From Herbidospora galbida (lineage in GTDB: Bacteria > Actinomycetota > Actinomycetes > Streptosporangiales > Streptosporangiaceae): 64,000 nucleotides of DNA. Location of the stretch: positions 62,001 to 126,000 of the forward strand of contig NZ_SZQA01000015.1 in the NCBI RefSeq assembly GCF_005233835.1, written 5' to 3'. Position 1 is the stretch's first letter; the number at the start of each line of letters is the position of its first letter. The notes beneath the pieces were generated by a model. It worked only from the letters and a program-made list of their open reading frames with translations. It ran no database searches and was not told the DNA's origin. The translations under genes and the position numbers were made by a program. Shown here piece by piece: positions 1 to 16,700 of the stretch.

Positions 1-27
1 CGCTGGCCGCGCTGACCTGCAGGAGGC

Positions 28-63
28 GGGCCCGTTCGGCCGGGGACGTACCCGAACGGGCCC
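28..63 (-). terminator. Strong hairpin downstream of the SH3-type gene
   Basis: A perfect 12-bp inverted repeat (arms 28-39 and 52-63, loop 12 nt) lies just after the stop codon of the minus-strand gene that ends at 80. There is no T-tract, so factor-independent termination is inferred. It could also serve a plus-strand gene entering from the left; nothing upstream of position 79 can be assigned to a gene. Confidence 0.5.
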
Positions 64-79
64 ACGATCTGGTGACCGG

Positions 80-652
80 CTAGGCGCGGCGCAGGTAGTA
101 GCCGTACGACCAGCCGGTCGTGCCGTTCTTCGTGGTCACCTTGACCCAGCCCTTCTCACGGACCGGGGAACCCTGGACGGTCGCCTTCCACTTCAGCTTG
201 CCGACCACCCGATGGCCCAGGCCCGGTCCCGACCGGACGTTGAGGTGGCTGCCCTTGCGGACGTGCTGGACCCGGTACTTCACCGAGGTCCCGGCCGCCA
301 CGACCGTCAGGTAGCCGAACGCGGTCGGATAGGTCTGGCCCTGGCAGGCGACGGAGACCGAGTAGGTGCCCGGCTTCGTGCCCGACCAGACGGTGGCCGT
401 CCCGGTGGCCCGCACCCCGTTGGGCAGCAGCGTGACGCTGCGCCCCCAGGCCGGCGAGTAGGCGTAACCGGGCCGGTTGGGGCACGCCTTGGTGCGGAGC
501 CGGACGGTCTGCCCGGCGTGGACGGTGGAGGGGGCGGCGGTCACGGCCACGGCGGAGGACGCGGCTGCGGGGAGCGCGGTGCTCGCGCCGGCCGGGAGGG
601 CCAGGCAGAACACGGTCGCTGCGGCGAGGACGGCGGGCTTGACGAGATCCAT
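80..652 (-). CDS. Secreted SH3-like domain protein
   Basis: Product of 190 aa. The N-terminus MDLVKPAVLAAATVF is a Sec-type signal peptide with an Ala-rich cleavage region. The middle is an immunoglobulin-like region of about 90 aa with two Cys that may pair. The C-terminal ~65 aa read as a bacterial SH3 (SH3_3) domain, with the typical LNVRSGPG signature and a GWVKV...GTTGWSYGYYL ending. Such domains usually bind cell-wall peptides. I placed the start at the ATG at 652 because GGAGTG lies about 5 nt upstream; a longer reading to 703 would put charged residues before the signal peptide. It is divergent from the sulfotransferase. The exact role is unknown. Confidence 0.75.
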   Translation of the reverse strand: MDLVKPAVLAAATVFCLALPAGASTALPAAASSAVAVTAAPSTVHAGQTVRLRTKACPNRPGYAYSPAWGRSVTLLPNGVRATGTATVWSGTKPGTYSVSVACQGQTYPTAFGYLTVVAAGTSVKYRVQHVRKGSHLNVRSGPGLGHRVVGKLKWKATVQGSPVREKGWVKVTTKNGTTGWSYGYYLRRA

Positions 653-704
653 GATCTCACTCCTTACGTACCAGGCAGGCTTTTGACCTGCTGTTACTAC
701 CAAG

Positions 705-722
705 AGTAATCGCTTGATTACT
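705..722. promoter_or_regulatory. Palindrome AGTAATC-GCTT-GATTACT in a divergent promoter region
   Basis: Seven-bp perfect arms with a 4-nt centre lie in the only AT-rich part of the 653-848 gap between two divergent genes. This is the size of a dimeric regulator operator. No regulator is encoded next to it, so the cognate protein is unknown. Confidence 0.4.
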
Positions 723-848
723 TATTGTGAATACCTTGGCGCAGATCTGGTTGCCAACCGCCGGTGATCCCCACGTAGCGTGGGAAGGGCCGGGACGTTG
801 AAGGAGGACCAATTCCATACTAAGTTTGTAGGAAAAGTGGAGGTTAGT

Positions 849-1802
849 GTGACTCTGCCCGGCTTCCTGGTCATCGGGGCCCCGAAGGCCGCCACGACCG
901 CCCTGCACGCCGCGCTCAACGCCCACCCGGACCTGCATCTGGCCGCGGTGAAGGAGCCGAAGTTCTTCCTCTCGGACGGGCCGCCGCCCGAGAAGGGCGG
1001 CCCCGGCGACGCGGAGACCTACCGCGAGCACGTCTGGCGCCGCGACCGCTACGAGGCCCTGTTCCGGCCGGGATACCTGAACGGCGAGTCGACCCCGTTC
1101 TACCTGTACGACCGCGAGGCCCACCGGCGCATCAAGGCGCTCATCCCCGAGGCCCGGCTCATCGTGGTCGTCCGCGACCCGGTCGAGCGGGCCCACTCGA
1201 ACTGGACCCACCTGTGGTCGGCCGGGCTGGAGCCCGTCGGCGACGTCGTCGAGGCCTGCGCCCGGGAGCCCGAGCGGATCAGGGCCGGCTGGGCCCCCTT
1301 TTGGCACTACGTCGGCCTGGGCAAGTACGGCGAGCAGCTGCGCGACCTCTACGACCTGTTCACCGAGGAGCAGGTGCTCGTCTTCCGCTACCGGGACCTG
1401 CTCGACCGCCCGGCGGAGACCCTCGACCGCATCTGCGGGCACCTCGGCGTGCGTACCGGGCTGATCTCCGAGGTCCCCCGCGAGAACGTGACCGTGCACC
1501 CCCAGGAGACGGTCCTGCACCAGGTGCTGTCGCAGGTGGTGCGGGTGGGCGACCGGCTGGGCGGCCAGGTGCTGACCGCGCCGCTCGCACGGGTGCTCCA
1601 GCGCGACGGCAAGGCCCGGCGGCCCCTGACGTGGGAGCAGCGGCAGGAGCTCATCCCGTACTTCACCGAGGACATCAAGCTGCTCGAAGAGGTCACGGGG
1701 GAGGACTTCTCCGACTGGATCCGGCCCCGCGACCGCTCGGGCGGCCAGGTCGGCCACCGCCCCGACGGCCAGGGCCAGGCCCGTAACGGACGCCCGCGGT
1801 AG
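849..1802 (+). CDS. Sulfotransferase family protein (PAPS-dependent)
   Basis: Product of 317 aa. The N-terminal GAPKAATTALHAALNAHP is the 5'-phosphosulfate-binding loop of sulfotransferases. VVVRDPVERAHSNW is the 3'-phosphate-binding segment. The length fits the Sulfotransfer_1/3 families. These enzymes move sulfate from PAPS to a hydroxyl or amine; the acceptor cannot be told from sequence. I chose the GTG at 849 because GGAGG lies at 839-843 with a 5-nt spacer and the protein then begins right at the fold (VTLPGFLVIG). A longer GTG start at 780 is possible. No PAPS-synthesis genes or obvious acceptor pathway lie nearby. Confidence 0.85.
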   Translation: MTLPGFLVIGAPKAATTALHAALNAHPDLHLAAVKEPKFFLSDGPPPEKGGPGDAETYREHVWRRDRYEALFRPGYLNGESTPFYLYDREAHRRIKALIPEARLIVVVRDPVERAHSNWTHLWSAGLEPVGDVVEACAREPERIRAGWAPFWHYVGLGKYGEQLRDLYDLFTEEQVLVFRYRDLLDRPAETLDRICGHLGVRTGLISEVPRENVTVHPQETVLHQVLSQVVRVGDRLGGQVLTAPLARVLQRDGKARRPLTWEQRQELIPYFTEDIKLLEEVTGEDFSDWIRPRDRSGGQVGHRPDGQGQARNGRPR

Positions 1803-1873
1803 CGGTGGCCGGCGCCGGGTGCGGCGGCCGGCGGGGGCGGGCGTCGGTGCCGGGGTGGGCGGAGCCGTAACGG

Positions 1874-1914
1874 AAAAAAGACGACCCGCGCCCGACGAGG
1901 GCCGTGACGCGGGT
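1874..1914 (-). terminator. Rho-independent terminator of the beta-propeller gene
   Basis: Stem ACCCGCG / CGCGGGT (1884-1890 and 1908-1914) is followed on the minus strand by a run of six T (1874-1879). It lies 6 bp past the stop codon of the minus-strand gene ending at 1920. It is convergent to the sulfotransferase and could stop that transcript too. Confidence 0.75.
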
Positions 1915-1919
1915 TCTCG

Positions 1920-2795
1920 CTAGACCAGTTCGGTGCGGAGGTCGTGGGCGCCGTCGGGGCGGGTCCACTCGTAGAAGATGCGCTGACCGCCGCCCGGCAG
2001 GTCGAGGATGTCGAGGTAGCGCAGGCCGCCGTGGGGTGACTGGGCGTGCGGGTGGACGCCCACCGCCGTCAGGGTCGAGGGGTCGGGGCCGGTGGCCACG
2101 CCGGTGCGCTCCTCGTAGTTCTCGGCCGCGCTGGCCCGGCCGTCGTAGTAGGCCAGCACCCCGTCGTCGGTGAAGCGGACCGCCGAGATGCGCACGCCGC
2201 GCGAGTCCCAGGCGCCGGGGCGGCGGTCGAGGGCGGTGCCGTGCCACGACCAGTCGCGCCCGTCGGGGCTGGTGGCGTAGTCGGTGACCATCTGGTCGGC
2301 CTCTTCGGCGACCTCCAGCGGGTGGCAGGACGCCCACAGGTGCCACTGGCCGCCGTGGTGGACGATCACCGGGTCTTTCACGCCGGTCTTGAGGTCGCCG
2401 GGCAGCACCACGCGGGCGGTCGCCGGGTCGAAGTCCTCGGGGCGGTCGGCCTCCAGGAGCTCCACCCGCCAGTGCTTGGTGCCGTAGGTCGCGCAGCTCA
2501 GGTAGAGACGCCAGGCGCCCTCCTGGGTCAGCACGAGCGTCGGGCGCTCCAGCGACTCGGTCCGCATCTGGTCTTTGGTGATCGTCAGCACCGGCTCGTA
2601 GCGCTCGCCGTCGTCGGAGCGGGCGATCTGGATCGCGTAGCCGCGGCCTTCGCCGATCGGGCGCCGCAACCGGTAGGCCAGGTAGATCGTGCCGTCGGGC
2701 GTCACCACGGCGCTCGGTGCGCCGGCCCAGAAGCCGGGGCCGTCTCCCGGCGGGGGGATCGCCACGACGGAGCGCTGAGGCTGGGGGAGGAACAT
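1920..2795 (-). CDS. Five-bladed beta-propeller, glycosidase-like (GH43/GH62-type) protein
   Basis: Product of 291 aa without a signal peptide. Repeated blades can be seen: [49 protein letters not shown] and [13 protein letters not shown]. The alternating substrate-facing Asp and Arg residues are typical of GH43/GH32/GH62/GH130-type propellers. Which Asp and Glu are catalytic is not clear, so activity is uncertain; it may be an arabinosidase, a phosphorylase or a non-catalytic relative. I set the start at 2795 because GGAG lies 8 nt upstream on the minus strand; an upstream ATG at 2816 lacks that support. It is divergent from the TIGR03118-type gene. Confidence 0.6.
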   Translation of the reverse strand: MFLPQPQRSVVAIPPPGDGPGFWAGAPSAVVTPDGTIYLAYRLRRPIGEGRGYAIQIARSDDGERYEPVLTITKDQMRTESLERPTLVLTQEGAWRLYLSCATYGTKHWRVELLEADRPEDFDPATARVVLPGDLKTGVKDPVIVHHGGQWHLWASCHPLEVAEEADQMVTDYATSPDGRDWSWHGTALDRRPGAWDSRGVRISAVRFTDDGVLAYYDGRASAAENYEERTGVATGPDPSTLTAVGVHPHAQSPHGGLRYLDILDLPGGGQRIFYEWTRPDGAHDLRTELV

Positions 2796-3027
2796 TCCGG
2801 AGTCTCCAAGGATCACACGTCGACGATAGACAGCGAGGTGGAGGGGTCAAAGCGGCTTTGCCTGCTTGTTAACTCGACAAACCCTACCCTTTTACTAGGT
2901 TTATAGGCCGGTGATATTCCTCTGAACCCTCTCGGGAGGGGCCGCGTATCTCCGCCCGTAAGGGAGCTTCGCGAACCTCCGCACCTTAGGTCATGAACCG
3001 AGAAGGCCCCTCGAAGGAGACCACCAG

Positions 3028-4248
3028 ATGCGTTCACGCGTCGCCGTGCTCACCGCCGGGACGCTCGTTCTGAGCACCCCCCTGAGCATTCCCGCCAGCG
3101 CCCAGACGGCCCCGCAGGCCAAACCGGCCGCCGTCGCCAAGCCCGCTGCCAAGGCTACCGGGTCGGCCGGCAGGTCGAACAGGTTCGCCCAGGTCAACCT
3201 GGTTTCCGACGTGCCAGGCAAGGCCCCCGTCACCGACCCCAAGCTGGTCAACCCCTGGGGGCTGGCGATGGGTAAGACGTTGTGGGTCTCGGGCGCCGGC
3301 ACCGGTGTCGCGACCGTCTACTCCGGCAACGCCAAGAAGGAGCAGACCGAGGTCGCCATTCCGGGCGGCACGCCGACCGGACAGGTCGTCAACACGTCGC
3401 AGGAAGAGTTCCTGATCAAGGACAAGCCCGCGACCTTCATCTTCGCCAGCCCCTCGGGGGCGATCACGGCATGGAACGCCGAGGTCAACCCCAAGAACGC
3501 GGTCATCGCGGCGTTCACGAAGAACGCCGACTACAAGGGCCTGGCGGTGATGAACACCAACCGGGGCGCCTTCCTGCTGGCCCCCTCATTCTCGCACGGC
3601 AAGATCCACGTGTACGACTCGGAGTTCGACCGGGTGCGGCTGTCCCGCTCGCAGTTCCGCGACCCGCGCATGCCCGCCGACTACGCGCCGTTCAACGTCG
3701 AGGTCGTCGGTAACGTGATCATGGTCGCGTACGCCAAGCGCGACGCCGCCACCGGCAAGGCCGTGCCCGGCCAGGGCAACGGGTTCGTCTCCCGCTTCTC
3801 CGCCAACGGGCGCTTCCTCGGCCGCTTCGCCAACCGCGGCGCGCTGAACGCGCCGTGGGCGATGATCCGGGCGCCGCGCGGATTCGGCGCCTTGGCCGGG
3901 GCCGTTCTGGTGGGTAACTTCGGAGATGGGCTGGTCAACGCCTACAACGCCCGCACCGGTCGCTACCTCGGCCCGCTGCGGCAGGCCAACGGGCAGGCGA
4001 TCCAGCTCGAGGGTCTGTGGGATCTGGAGCCGGGCACTGCGACGAACGGCGGAGAGAACTCTGTATGGTTCGCGGCGGGTATCGACAAGGCGCAGCACGG
4101 CCTCCTGGGCGTGCTGAGGCCGTCTGACGCCGGGCCGCTGCCCGGCGCGTTGTCGACGCCGGCGCCGTCGGCGTCCGCGTCGGCGACGCCCAAGCCGTCG
4201 GCGGCCACCACGCCGACGTCGTCAGCGGGCGGCATGTACGGTTACTGA
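3028..4248 (+). CDS. Secreted TIGR03118-type beta-propeller protein
   Basis: Product of 406 aa with a signal peptide (MRSRVAVLTAGTLVLST...ASAQ). The sequence LVNPWGLAM near residue 75, repeated blade ends such as GLAVMNTNRGAFLLAP, and FGDGLVNAYNARTGRYLG match my memory of the TIGR03118 family of secreted proteins of unknown function. The C-terminal ~45 aa are a Ser/Ala/Pro/Thr linker, perhaps a wall-spanning stretch. The ATG at 3028 has GGAG 8 nt upstream. The downstream gnd gene starts 26 bp later, so they may be co-transcribed, although the functions do not suggest a link. Confidence 0.7.
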   Translation: MRSRVAVLTAGTLVLSTPLSIPASAQTAPQAKPAAVAKPAAKATGSAGRSNRFAQVNLVSDVPGKAPVTDPKLVNPWGLAMGKTLWVSGAGTGVATVYSGNAKKEQTEVAIPGGTPTGQVVNTSQEEFLIKDKPATFIFASPSGAITAWNAEVNPKNAVIAAFTKNADYKGLAVMNTNRGAFLLAPSFSHGKIHVYDSEFDRVRLSRSQFRDPRMPADYAPFNVEVVGNVIMVAYAKRDAATGKAVPGQGNGFVSRFSANGRFLGRFANRGALNAPWAMIRAPRGFGALAGAVLVGNFGDGLVNAYNARTGRYLGPLRQANGQAIQLEGLWDLEPGTATNGGENSVWFAAGIDKAQHGLLGVLRPSDAGPLPGALSTPAPSASASATPKPSAATTPTSSAGGMYGY

Positions 4249-4274
4249 GCTGCCCGGAAGGATAGGAGCGGCGC

Positions 4275-5714
4275 ATGGACAAGAACGTTTTGGGCACGGC
4301 CGACATCGGGGTCACTGGCCTGGCGGTAATGGGCCGGAACCTCGCGAGGAACCTGGCCCACCACGGATACGTCGTCGCGGTGCACAACCGCACCGAGAGC
4401 AAGACCCAGGAGCTCGTCGAGAACCACGCCGGAGAGGGCGCGTTCGTCGCGACGGGCACGACGGCGGAGTTCGTGGCGTCGCTCACGAAACCCCGTAAGG
4501 CGATCATCATGGTGAAGGCCGGTCCGTCGACCGACGCCGTGATCGAGGACCTGGCGGCCCACATGGAACCCGGCGACATGATCGTCGACGGTGGGAACGC
4601 CCTTTTCACCGACACCCGGCGGCGTGAGGCGGCGCTGAAGGAGCGCGGGATCCTGTTCGTCGGCACCGGCATCTCCGGTGGTGAGGAGGGCGCGCTCAAC
4701 GGGCCCAGCATCATGCCGGGCGGCTCGCCCGAGGCCTACAAGTCCCTCGGGCCGATCCTGGAGGACATCTCGGCCAAGGTCGACGGGGTGCCCTGCTGCA
4801 CCCACGTCGGCGCCGACGGCGCGGGCCACTTCGTGAAGATGGTCCACAACGGCATCGAATACTCCGACATGCAGCTCATCGCGGAGGCCTACGACCTGCT
4901 CCGGCAGGCGCTCGGCCGCTCCCCGGGCGAGCTGGCGGAGATCTTCACCGAGTGGAACCGGGGCGACCTCGAGTCCTACCTGATCGAGATCACCGCCGAG
5001 GTGCTCGGCCACGTCGACGCCAAGACGGGCCGTCCGTTCGTGGACGTCGTCGCCGACCGCGCCGAGCAGAAGGGCACCGGCCGGTGGACCGTCCAGAACG
5101 CCCTCGAACTCGGCGTGCCGGTCACCGGCATCGCCGAGGCGGTGTTCGCGCGCGGCCTCTCGGGTGACGTCACCCGCCGCCAGGCCGCCCGCGACCTTGA
5201 GGGCCCGATCGGTTCGGCGCCGAACTACTCGCTGGTCGACGACGTCCGGCAGGCCCTGCTCGCCTCGAAGATCGTGGCGTACGCCCAGGGCTTCGACCAG
5301 ATGGCCGCCGCCTCCAAGGAGTTCGGCTGGAACATCAACCTCGGTGACATGGCGACGATCTGGCGGGGCGGCTGCATCATCCGGGCCCGGTTCCTCGACC
5401 GGATCCGCGACGCCTACGCCAAGGACCCGGGGCTGCCGACGCTGCTGGCCTCGCCGTCCTTCAGCGAGGCGCTGGCCGAGGCGCAGGGCGCCTGGCGCCG
5501 GGTCGTCTCCACGGCCGCCTCGATCGGGGTCCCGACGCCCGGGTTCTCCTCGGCGCTGGCCTACTACGACGGCCTGCGCCGCGACCGCCTGCCGGCGGCC
5601 CTGATCCAGGGCCTGCGCGACTTCTTCGGCGCCCACACCTACCACCGTGTGGACCGCGAAGGCGTCTACCACACCGACTGGAGCGGCGACCGCGCCGAGC
5701 ACCAGGAGAAGTAG
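4275..5714 (+). CDS. gnd: 6-phosphogluconate dehydrogenase, decarboxylating
   Basis: Product of 479 aa, the usual length of the long (homodimeric) enzyme. It oxidises and decarboxylates 6-phosphogluconate to ribulose 5-phosphate, making NADPH in the pentose phosphate pathway. Visible landmarks are the dinucleotide-binding GLAVMGRNLARNLA, the IVDGGNALFTDT segment, the substrate loop GISGGEEGALNGPSIMPGG, and the catalytic Lys in HFVKMVHNGIEY. The C-terminal part has the conserved GGCIIRA and the terminal HTDW region. AGGA lies at 4259-4262 and again a few bases before the ATG. It is convergent with the condensation-domain gene. Confidence 0.96.
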   Translation: MDKNVLGTADIGVTGLAVMGRNLARNLAHHGYVVAVHNRTESKTQELVENHAGEGAFVATGTTAEFVASLTKPRKAIIMVKAGPSTDAVIEDLAAHMEPGDMIVDGGNALFTDTRRREAALKERGILFVGTGISGGEEGALNGPSIMPGGSPEAYKSLGPILEDISAKVDGVPCCTHVGADGAGHFVKMVHNGIEYSDMQLIAEAYDLLRQALGRSPGELAEIFTEWNRGDLESYLIEITAEVLGHVDAKTGRPFVDVVADRAEQKGTGRWTVQNALELGVPVTGIAEAVFARGLSGDVTRRQAARDLEGPIGSAPNYSLVDDVRQALLASKIVAYAQGFDQMAAASKEFGWNINLGDMATIWRGGCIIRARFLDRIRDAYAKDPGLPTLLASPSFSEALAEAQGAWRRVVSTAASIGVPTPGFSSALAYYDGLRRDRLPAALIQGLRDFFGAHTYHRVDREGVYHTDWSGDRAEHQEK

Positions 5715-5826
5715 GACCATGCGGGGCGCCGGTGTCCTGACCGCCGGCCCCCGCACCCCCGTCCCGGACCGCGGCGTGACCCACGGGCGGCGCGCGCCCG
5801 CGTCACCGTGATCCGGGCGACGGCGT

Positions 5827-5857
5827 GGGGGCCGGTGCGCCATTCCCACCGGCCCCC
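5827..5857. terminator. Hairpin between convergent genes
   Basis: Perfect 11-bp arms GGGGGCCGGTG / CACCGGCCCCC (5827-5837 and 5847-5857) with a 9-nt loop sit in the 5715-5960 gap between gnd (+) and the condensation-domain gene (-). It is probably a bidirectional terminator. No T-tract is present. I see nothing else in this 246-bp gap. Confidence 0.55.
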
Positions 5858-5960
5858 GCACGCCCTCACGTCATTCAGGCTCTGAAGACTGTGCCGGTAA
5901 GTGAGACGGCGCTACCGCCGCCCATGCCCGGCGTGATCCAATGCGCGGGTGCCGGGCCCG

Positions 5961-7289
5961 TCATCGAAGTTCTTCCAGCAACTCCCGGAAGACGACCGGC
6001 AGCTCCTTGACCTGACCTGCGGAGAATCGGTCAAGCTTGCCCGTGAAGGCGAGCTCGTACTCGTCGCCCCGAGGGGTCGCGGTCAGCATCAGGTCGAGCG
6101 CGGCGTCGTCGACCTCGTGGTCCCAGACGCGGGCCTCCAGGCCCTGCCAGGTGGGCGGGGGCTTCGGGTCGTCCCGGTGGATGAACGAGGTCTGGAACAC
6201 CGGATGCACACCCGGGATCCGGGCCACGCCCGCCCGCGAGACCAGGGTGTCGAAGGGGATCTCGTTGGCCAGCGCCCCCGCCGCGGCCTCCCTGACCTTG
6301 GTGAGCAGCGCGGGGAACCCCAGCCCTGCGGGCAGCGCGACGCGCAGCGGCAGCATGTTCACGAACGTGCCGACGACCGGTTCGAGCTCCCGGCGGGTGC
6401 GCGAGGCCGAGACGATCCCGGTCACCAGGTCCCGCCGGCCGGTCATCCGCTGCAGCAGCGTCAGATAGGCCGCGCAGAGCGCCACGAACGGCGTCGTCGG
6501 GCCGTCTCCGAGCCGCCGCAGCCGGTCGACGGTCTCCCGGCCGATCCTGATCGCGGCGGTCGTCCCGGCCCGGCCTCCCCTGACGTGGGCGGCGGAGCTC
6601 TCGAAGAGCGGGCCCGGGGCGCCGCTCAGCAGGTCGCGCCAGTAGGGGAGCCGGTCGGCGATCCTCGTCTCCGCGCGCTGGGTCGACCAGGCCGCGTAGT
6701 CGGCGTACTGGATCGGAAGCTCCGGCCGGGGCAGGCCCGAGTAGAGCGCGGCGAGGTCGTCGGCGACGACGCCCAGCGAGCCGCCGTCGGCGGCGATGTG
6801 GTGGCAGACCAGGAACAGCCGGTGCTCGGCGGGGCCTGCCCGGAACACCGTCAGCCGCAGCAGCGGGCCCTGCCCGACCGGGAAGCGCTCGCCGCTCCGC
6901 GCGAGGGCCAGGTCGAGGGCCGCTCCCTCGGGGTCGGGCATGTCGGTGACGTCGAGGTACTCCAGGGGCGCGGGCAGCGCGCCGTGGACGACCTGCTCCG
7001 GGGCCTCCGTGTACGTCGTCCGGAACACCTCGTGCCGCCTGACCAGCGCGGCGAACGCCTCGGCCAGCCGCAGGAGATCGAGCGGCCCGGAAAGGGCCAC
7101 GCCCAGCGTCACGTTGGGCGCGGCGGCCGGGTCGGACTGCTGGGCCAGCCAGATGCGGCGCTGCTCGTGGGAGCACGGGAGCGGGCCGCCGTCCCGCGGA
7201 ACCGGGGTGACCCCCTGCGGGGCGGCCTTGCGCGCCAGCAGCTTGGCGACGAGAGCGCGGCGCTTGTCGGCCTGTTCGGGCACTGTCAT
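5961..7289 (-). CDS. Free-standing NRPS condensation-domain protein
   Basis: Product of 442 aa, a single condensation (C) domain with no A or T domain. The N-terminal helix PEQADKRRALVAKLLARK resembles the short helix that precedes C domains in NRPS proteins. The C1 motif reads SHEQRRIWLAQQ and the catalytic C3 motif is intact (HHIAADG). A later PFDTLV...HPVFQTSF region is also typical. C domains join aminoacyl or peptidyl groups held on carrier domains. It is divergent from the NRPS gene, so it may act in trans, possibly in place of the defective C domain there. Start uncertain: an ATG at 7337 is also open, which would leave only 17 bp to the NRPS start; neither start has a good ribosome-binding site. 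Confidence 0.85.
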   Translation of the reverse strand: MTVPEQADKRRALVAKLLARKAAPQGVTPVPRDGGPLPCSHEQRRIWLAQQSDPAAAPNVTLGVALSGPLDLLRLAEAFAALVRRHEVFRTTYTEAPEQVVHGALPAPLEYLDVTDMPDPEGAALDLALARSGERFPVGQGPLLRLTVFRAGPAEHRLFLVCHHIAADGGSLGVVADDLAALYSGLPRPELPIQYADYAAWSTQRAETRIADRLPYWRDLLSGAPGPLFESSAAHVRGGRAGTTAAIRIGRETVDRLRRLGDGPTTPFVALCAAYLTLLQRMTGRRDLVTGIVSASRTRRELEPVVGTFVNMLPLRVALPAGLGFPALLTKVREAAAGALANEIPFDTLVSRAGVARIPGVHPVFQTSFIHRDDPKPPPTWQGLEARVWDHEVDDAALDLMLTATPRGDEYELAFTGKLDRFSAGQVKELPVVFRELLEELR

Positions 7290-7354
7290 CCCGCGATTGT
7301 CGCCGAAGTCCTTGATCGCGGAGAAGTCCTGTTTCATCCCTGGGAGATGGCTGC

Positions 7355-13746
<6,392 letters not shown>

Positions 13747-13750
<4 letters not shown>

Positions 13751-16700
13751 CCCAGGACATCTCCGCCGCCAAGCGGGCCCTCCTCCAGCAGCGGCTCCGC
13801 CGCCGCACCGCCAAGGCCGTCATCGTCCCCCGCGAACCGGGGGTGGTCCCGCCGCTGTCGCACGCGCAGGAACGGCTGTGGTTCCTGGAGCAGTACCGTC
13901 CCGGCACCACCGCCTACACCGTCCCGTTCGCGGTCTGGCTGGAGGGCGACCTCTCCGCCGACGCCCTGCGCGACGCGCTGACCCTGGTCACCGCCCGGCA
14001 CGAGACGCTGCGCACCCGGTTCACCACCAGCGACGACGGCCTGCCCGAACTCGTCATCGACGACGAGGCCGCCGTCGATTTGACCGTGTGCGAGGCCGCC
14101 GACGCCGAGGAGGCCCGGCGGCTGATCTCGGCCGACCTGGCCCGCCCGTTCGACCTGGCCACCGGGCCGCTGCTGCGGGCCACGCTCGTGCGGATCTCCG
14201 AGGGCCGGCACGTGCTCCAGCTCGCCGCCCACCACGCCGTCACCGACGGCTGGTCGGGCGACGTGCTGCTGGGCGACATCCTGACCGTGCTCGCCGGGAG
14301 GGAGCTGCCGCCGCTGCCGGTGCAGTACGGCGACTACGCCCTCTGGCAGCGGGGCCGGGTCTTCCAGGCCGACGTCGACTACTGGCGCGACCGGCTGGCC
14401 CACCTGCCGCCGCTCGACCTGCCCGCCGACCTGCCCCGGCCGCCGGAGCAGAGCGCCAAGGGGGCCGGACACGGGTTCCGGCTCGACGCGGACCTCGTCG
14501 CCGCGCTGACCGAGATGGGGAACGCGCGCGGGGCGACGCCGTACATGACCTTCCTGGCGGCGCTGCAGGTGCTCCTCGGCCGCTGGTCGGGGCAGGACGA
14601 CTTCGCCGTCGGCACCCCCGTCAGCGGGCGCGGCCAGCCCGAGCTCGACGGGCTGGTCGGCATGTTCGTCAACACCCTCGCCATGCGGGCCGACCTCGAC
14701 GGCGACCCGGCCTTCACCGACCTGCTCGACCGCGTGAAGGACGGCGCGCTCGACGCCTTCTCGCACCAGGAGCTCCCGTTCGACCAGCTCGTCAACGAGC
14801 TCAACGTCGAACGCGACGTCAGCCGGACGCCCATCTTCCAGGTGCTGTTCGCGCTGCAGAACTACCACACCGGGCCGGCGGGCGCCGACGCGATCAAGGT
14901 CACCGGCTTCTCGGCCGAGGTGACCGCCGCCCGGTTCGACCTGGCGCTCTACCTCTACGAGGGGCCCGCCGGGATGGGCGCCTCGTTCATCTACTGCACC
15001 GACCTGTTCCACGCCTCGACGGTCGAACGGCTGGCCGAGTCGTTCACCACCCTGCTCCGCTCGATCGTGGCCGACCCGACCGCGCCGATCTCCACCCTCG
15101 ACCTGCTGCCCGCGGGCGAGGCGGCCAGGGTGCTGGCGTTCGGCGAGTCGACGGCCCCGCGGCCGACGGACGCGACGCTGCTGCACGAGGTCGTCACCGT
15201 GTCCGACGCCCCGGCCGTGGTGTTCGGCGACGACACCCTCACCTACCGGGAGCTCGACCGGCAGGCCAACCACCTGGCCCGGCGGCTCGTGGAGCACGGG
15301 GTGCGCCCCGGCGACCGGGTCGCGGTCTGCCTGGAGCAGTCGGCCGACATCGCCGTGGCGATCCTGGGCGTGCTGAAGTCGGGGGCGGCCTACGTGCCGG
15401 TCGATCCCGAGCTGCCGGCGGCGCGGACGGCGTACATGATCGAGGACGCCGGGATCGCCCTCGCGGTGACCACCCCCGAGCTGCAGCCCGACGGGGTCAC
15501 CGGGATCTTCCTCGACGGCGGGGGAGCCGACACCGCGCCGCCGACCTCGGTGACGCCCGACGATCTGGCCTACGTGATCTACACCTCCGGGACGACCGGG
15601 CGGCCGAAGGGCGTCGCGGTGCAGCACCGGGAGGTGCTGGTCTACCTGTCGGGGGTGCGGGAGCGGTTCGCGGTCGAGCCCGGCTCGGAGTTCGCGCTGC
15701 TCCAGTCGCTCGCCTTCGACTTCGGCATCACGGTCTTCTACCTGTCGCTGATGACGGGCGGCTGCCTGCACCTGCTGCCGCCGAAGACGGCCGCGCCCGA
15801 CCTGGCCGGATATTTCCGGCTCTATCCGCCCGACTACCTCAAGATCACCCCCTCCCACCTGGCCGCCCTCCTCGCCGAGGCCGACCCGGCGGAGCTGCTG
15901 CCCCGCAAGCTCCTCATCCTGGGCGGCGAGGCGGCCCCGGCCGAATGGGCGGCCGGGCTGGCCCGGCACGTCCGGGTCGTCAACCACTACGGCCCCACCG
16001 AGGCCACCGTCGGCGTGACGACCCACGAGGTCGGCGCGGCGGAGAAGGGCCTGCTGCCCATCGGCCGGCCGCTGCCGGGCGCGACGGTGCGGCTGCTCGA
16101 CGCCGACGGCCGGCCGGTACCCATCGGCATGCCGGGGGAGATCCACCTCGGCGGCGCACGGCTGGCCCGCGGCTACCTCGGGCGTCCGGCGCTGACCGCC
16201 GAGAAGTTCGTCCCCGATCGGTACGGCCCCCCGGGAGCCCGCCTCTACAAGACCGGCGACCTGGGGAGATGGCTGGAGTCGGGCGAGCTGCAGTTCCTCG
16301 GCCGCCGCGACCTCCAGGTCAAGGTGCGCGGCTACCGCGTGGAGCTCGGCGAGATCGAGACCCTCCTCGGCGGCTATGAGGGCATCGCCCAGGCGGTGGT
16401 CGAACTCCGCGACCAGCGCCTCGTGGCCTACCTGGCCGGGGTCGGCGACACCGCCGCGCTGCGCGCCTGGCTGAAGGACCGCCTGCCCGACTACATGGTC
16501 CCGGCCCGGTACGTCTGGCTCGACCGCCTCCCGCTGAAGTCGCACGGCAAGGTCGATCGGGCCGCGCTGCCCGACCCGGCGGCGGTGGTCGAGCCGGCGG
16601 CCGAGTTCACCGACCCGGAGACCGAGCTGGAGGAACTCGTCGCCGGGATCTGGGCCGCCGTGCTGGGCCTGGAGCGGGTCAGCGTCACCGACGACTTCTT

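Noticed and set aside
780-848. Longer start for the sulfotransferase gene
   Set aside because: A GTG at 780 is open, but the GTG at 849 has GGAGG at the right distance and begins exactly at the fold.
2866-2880. TTGT-N7-ACAA inverted repeat in the divergent gap before the propeller gene
   Set aside because: Only 4-bp arms; too weak to call an operator.
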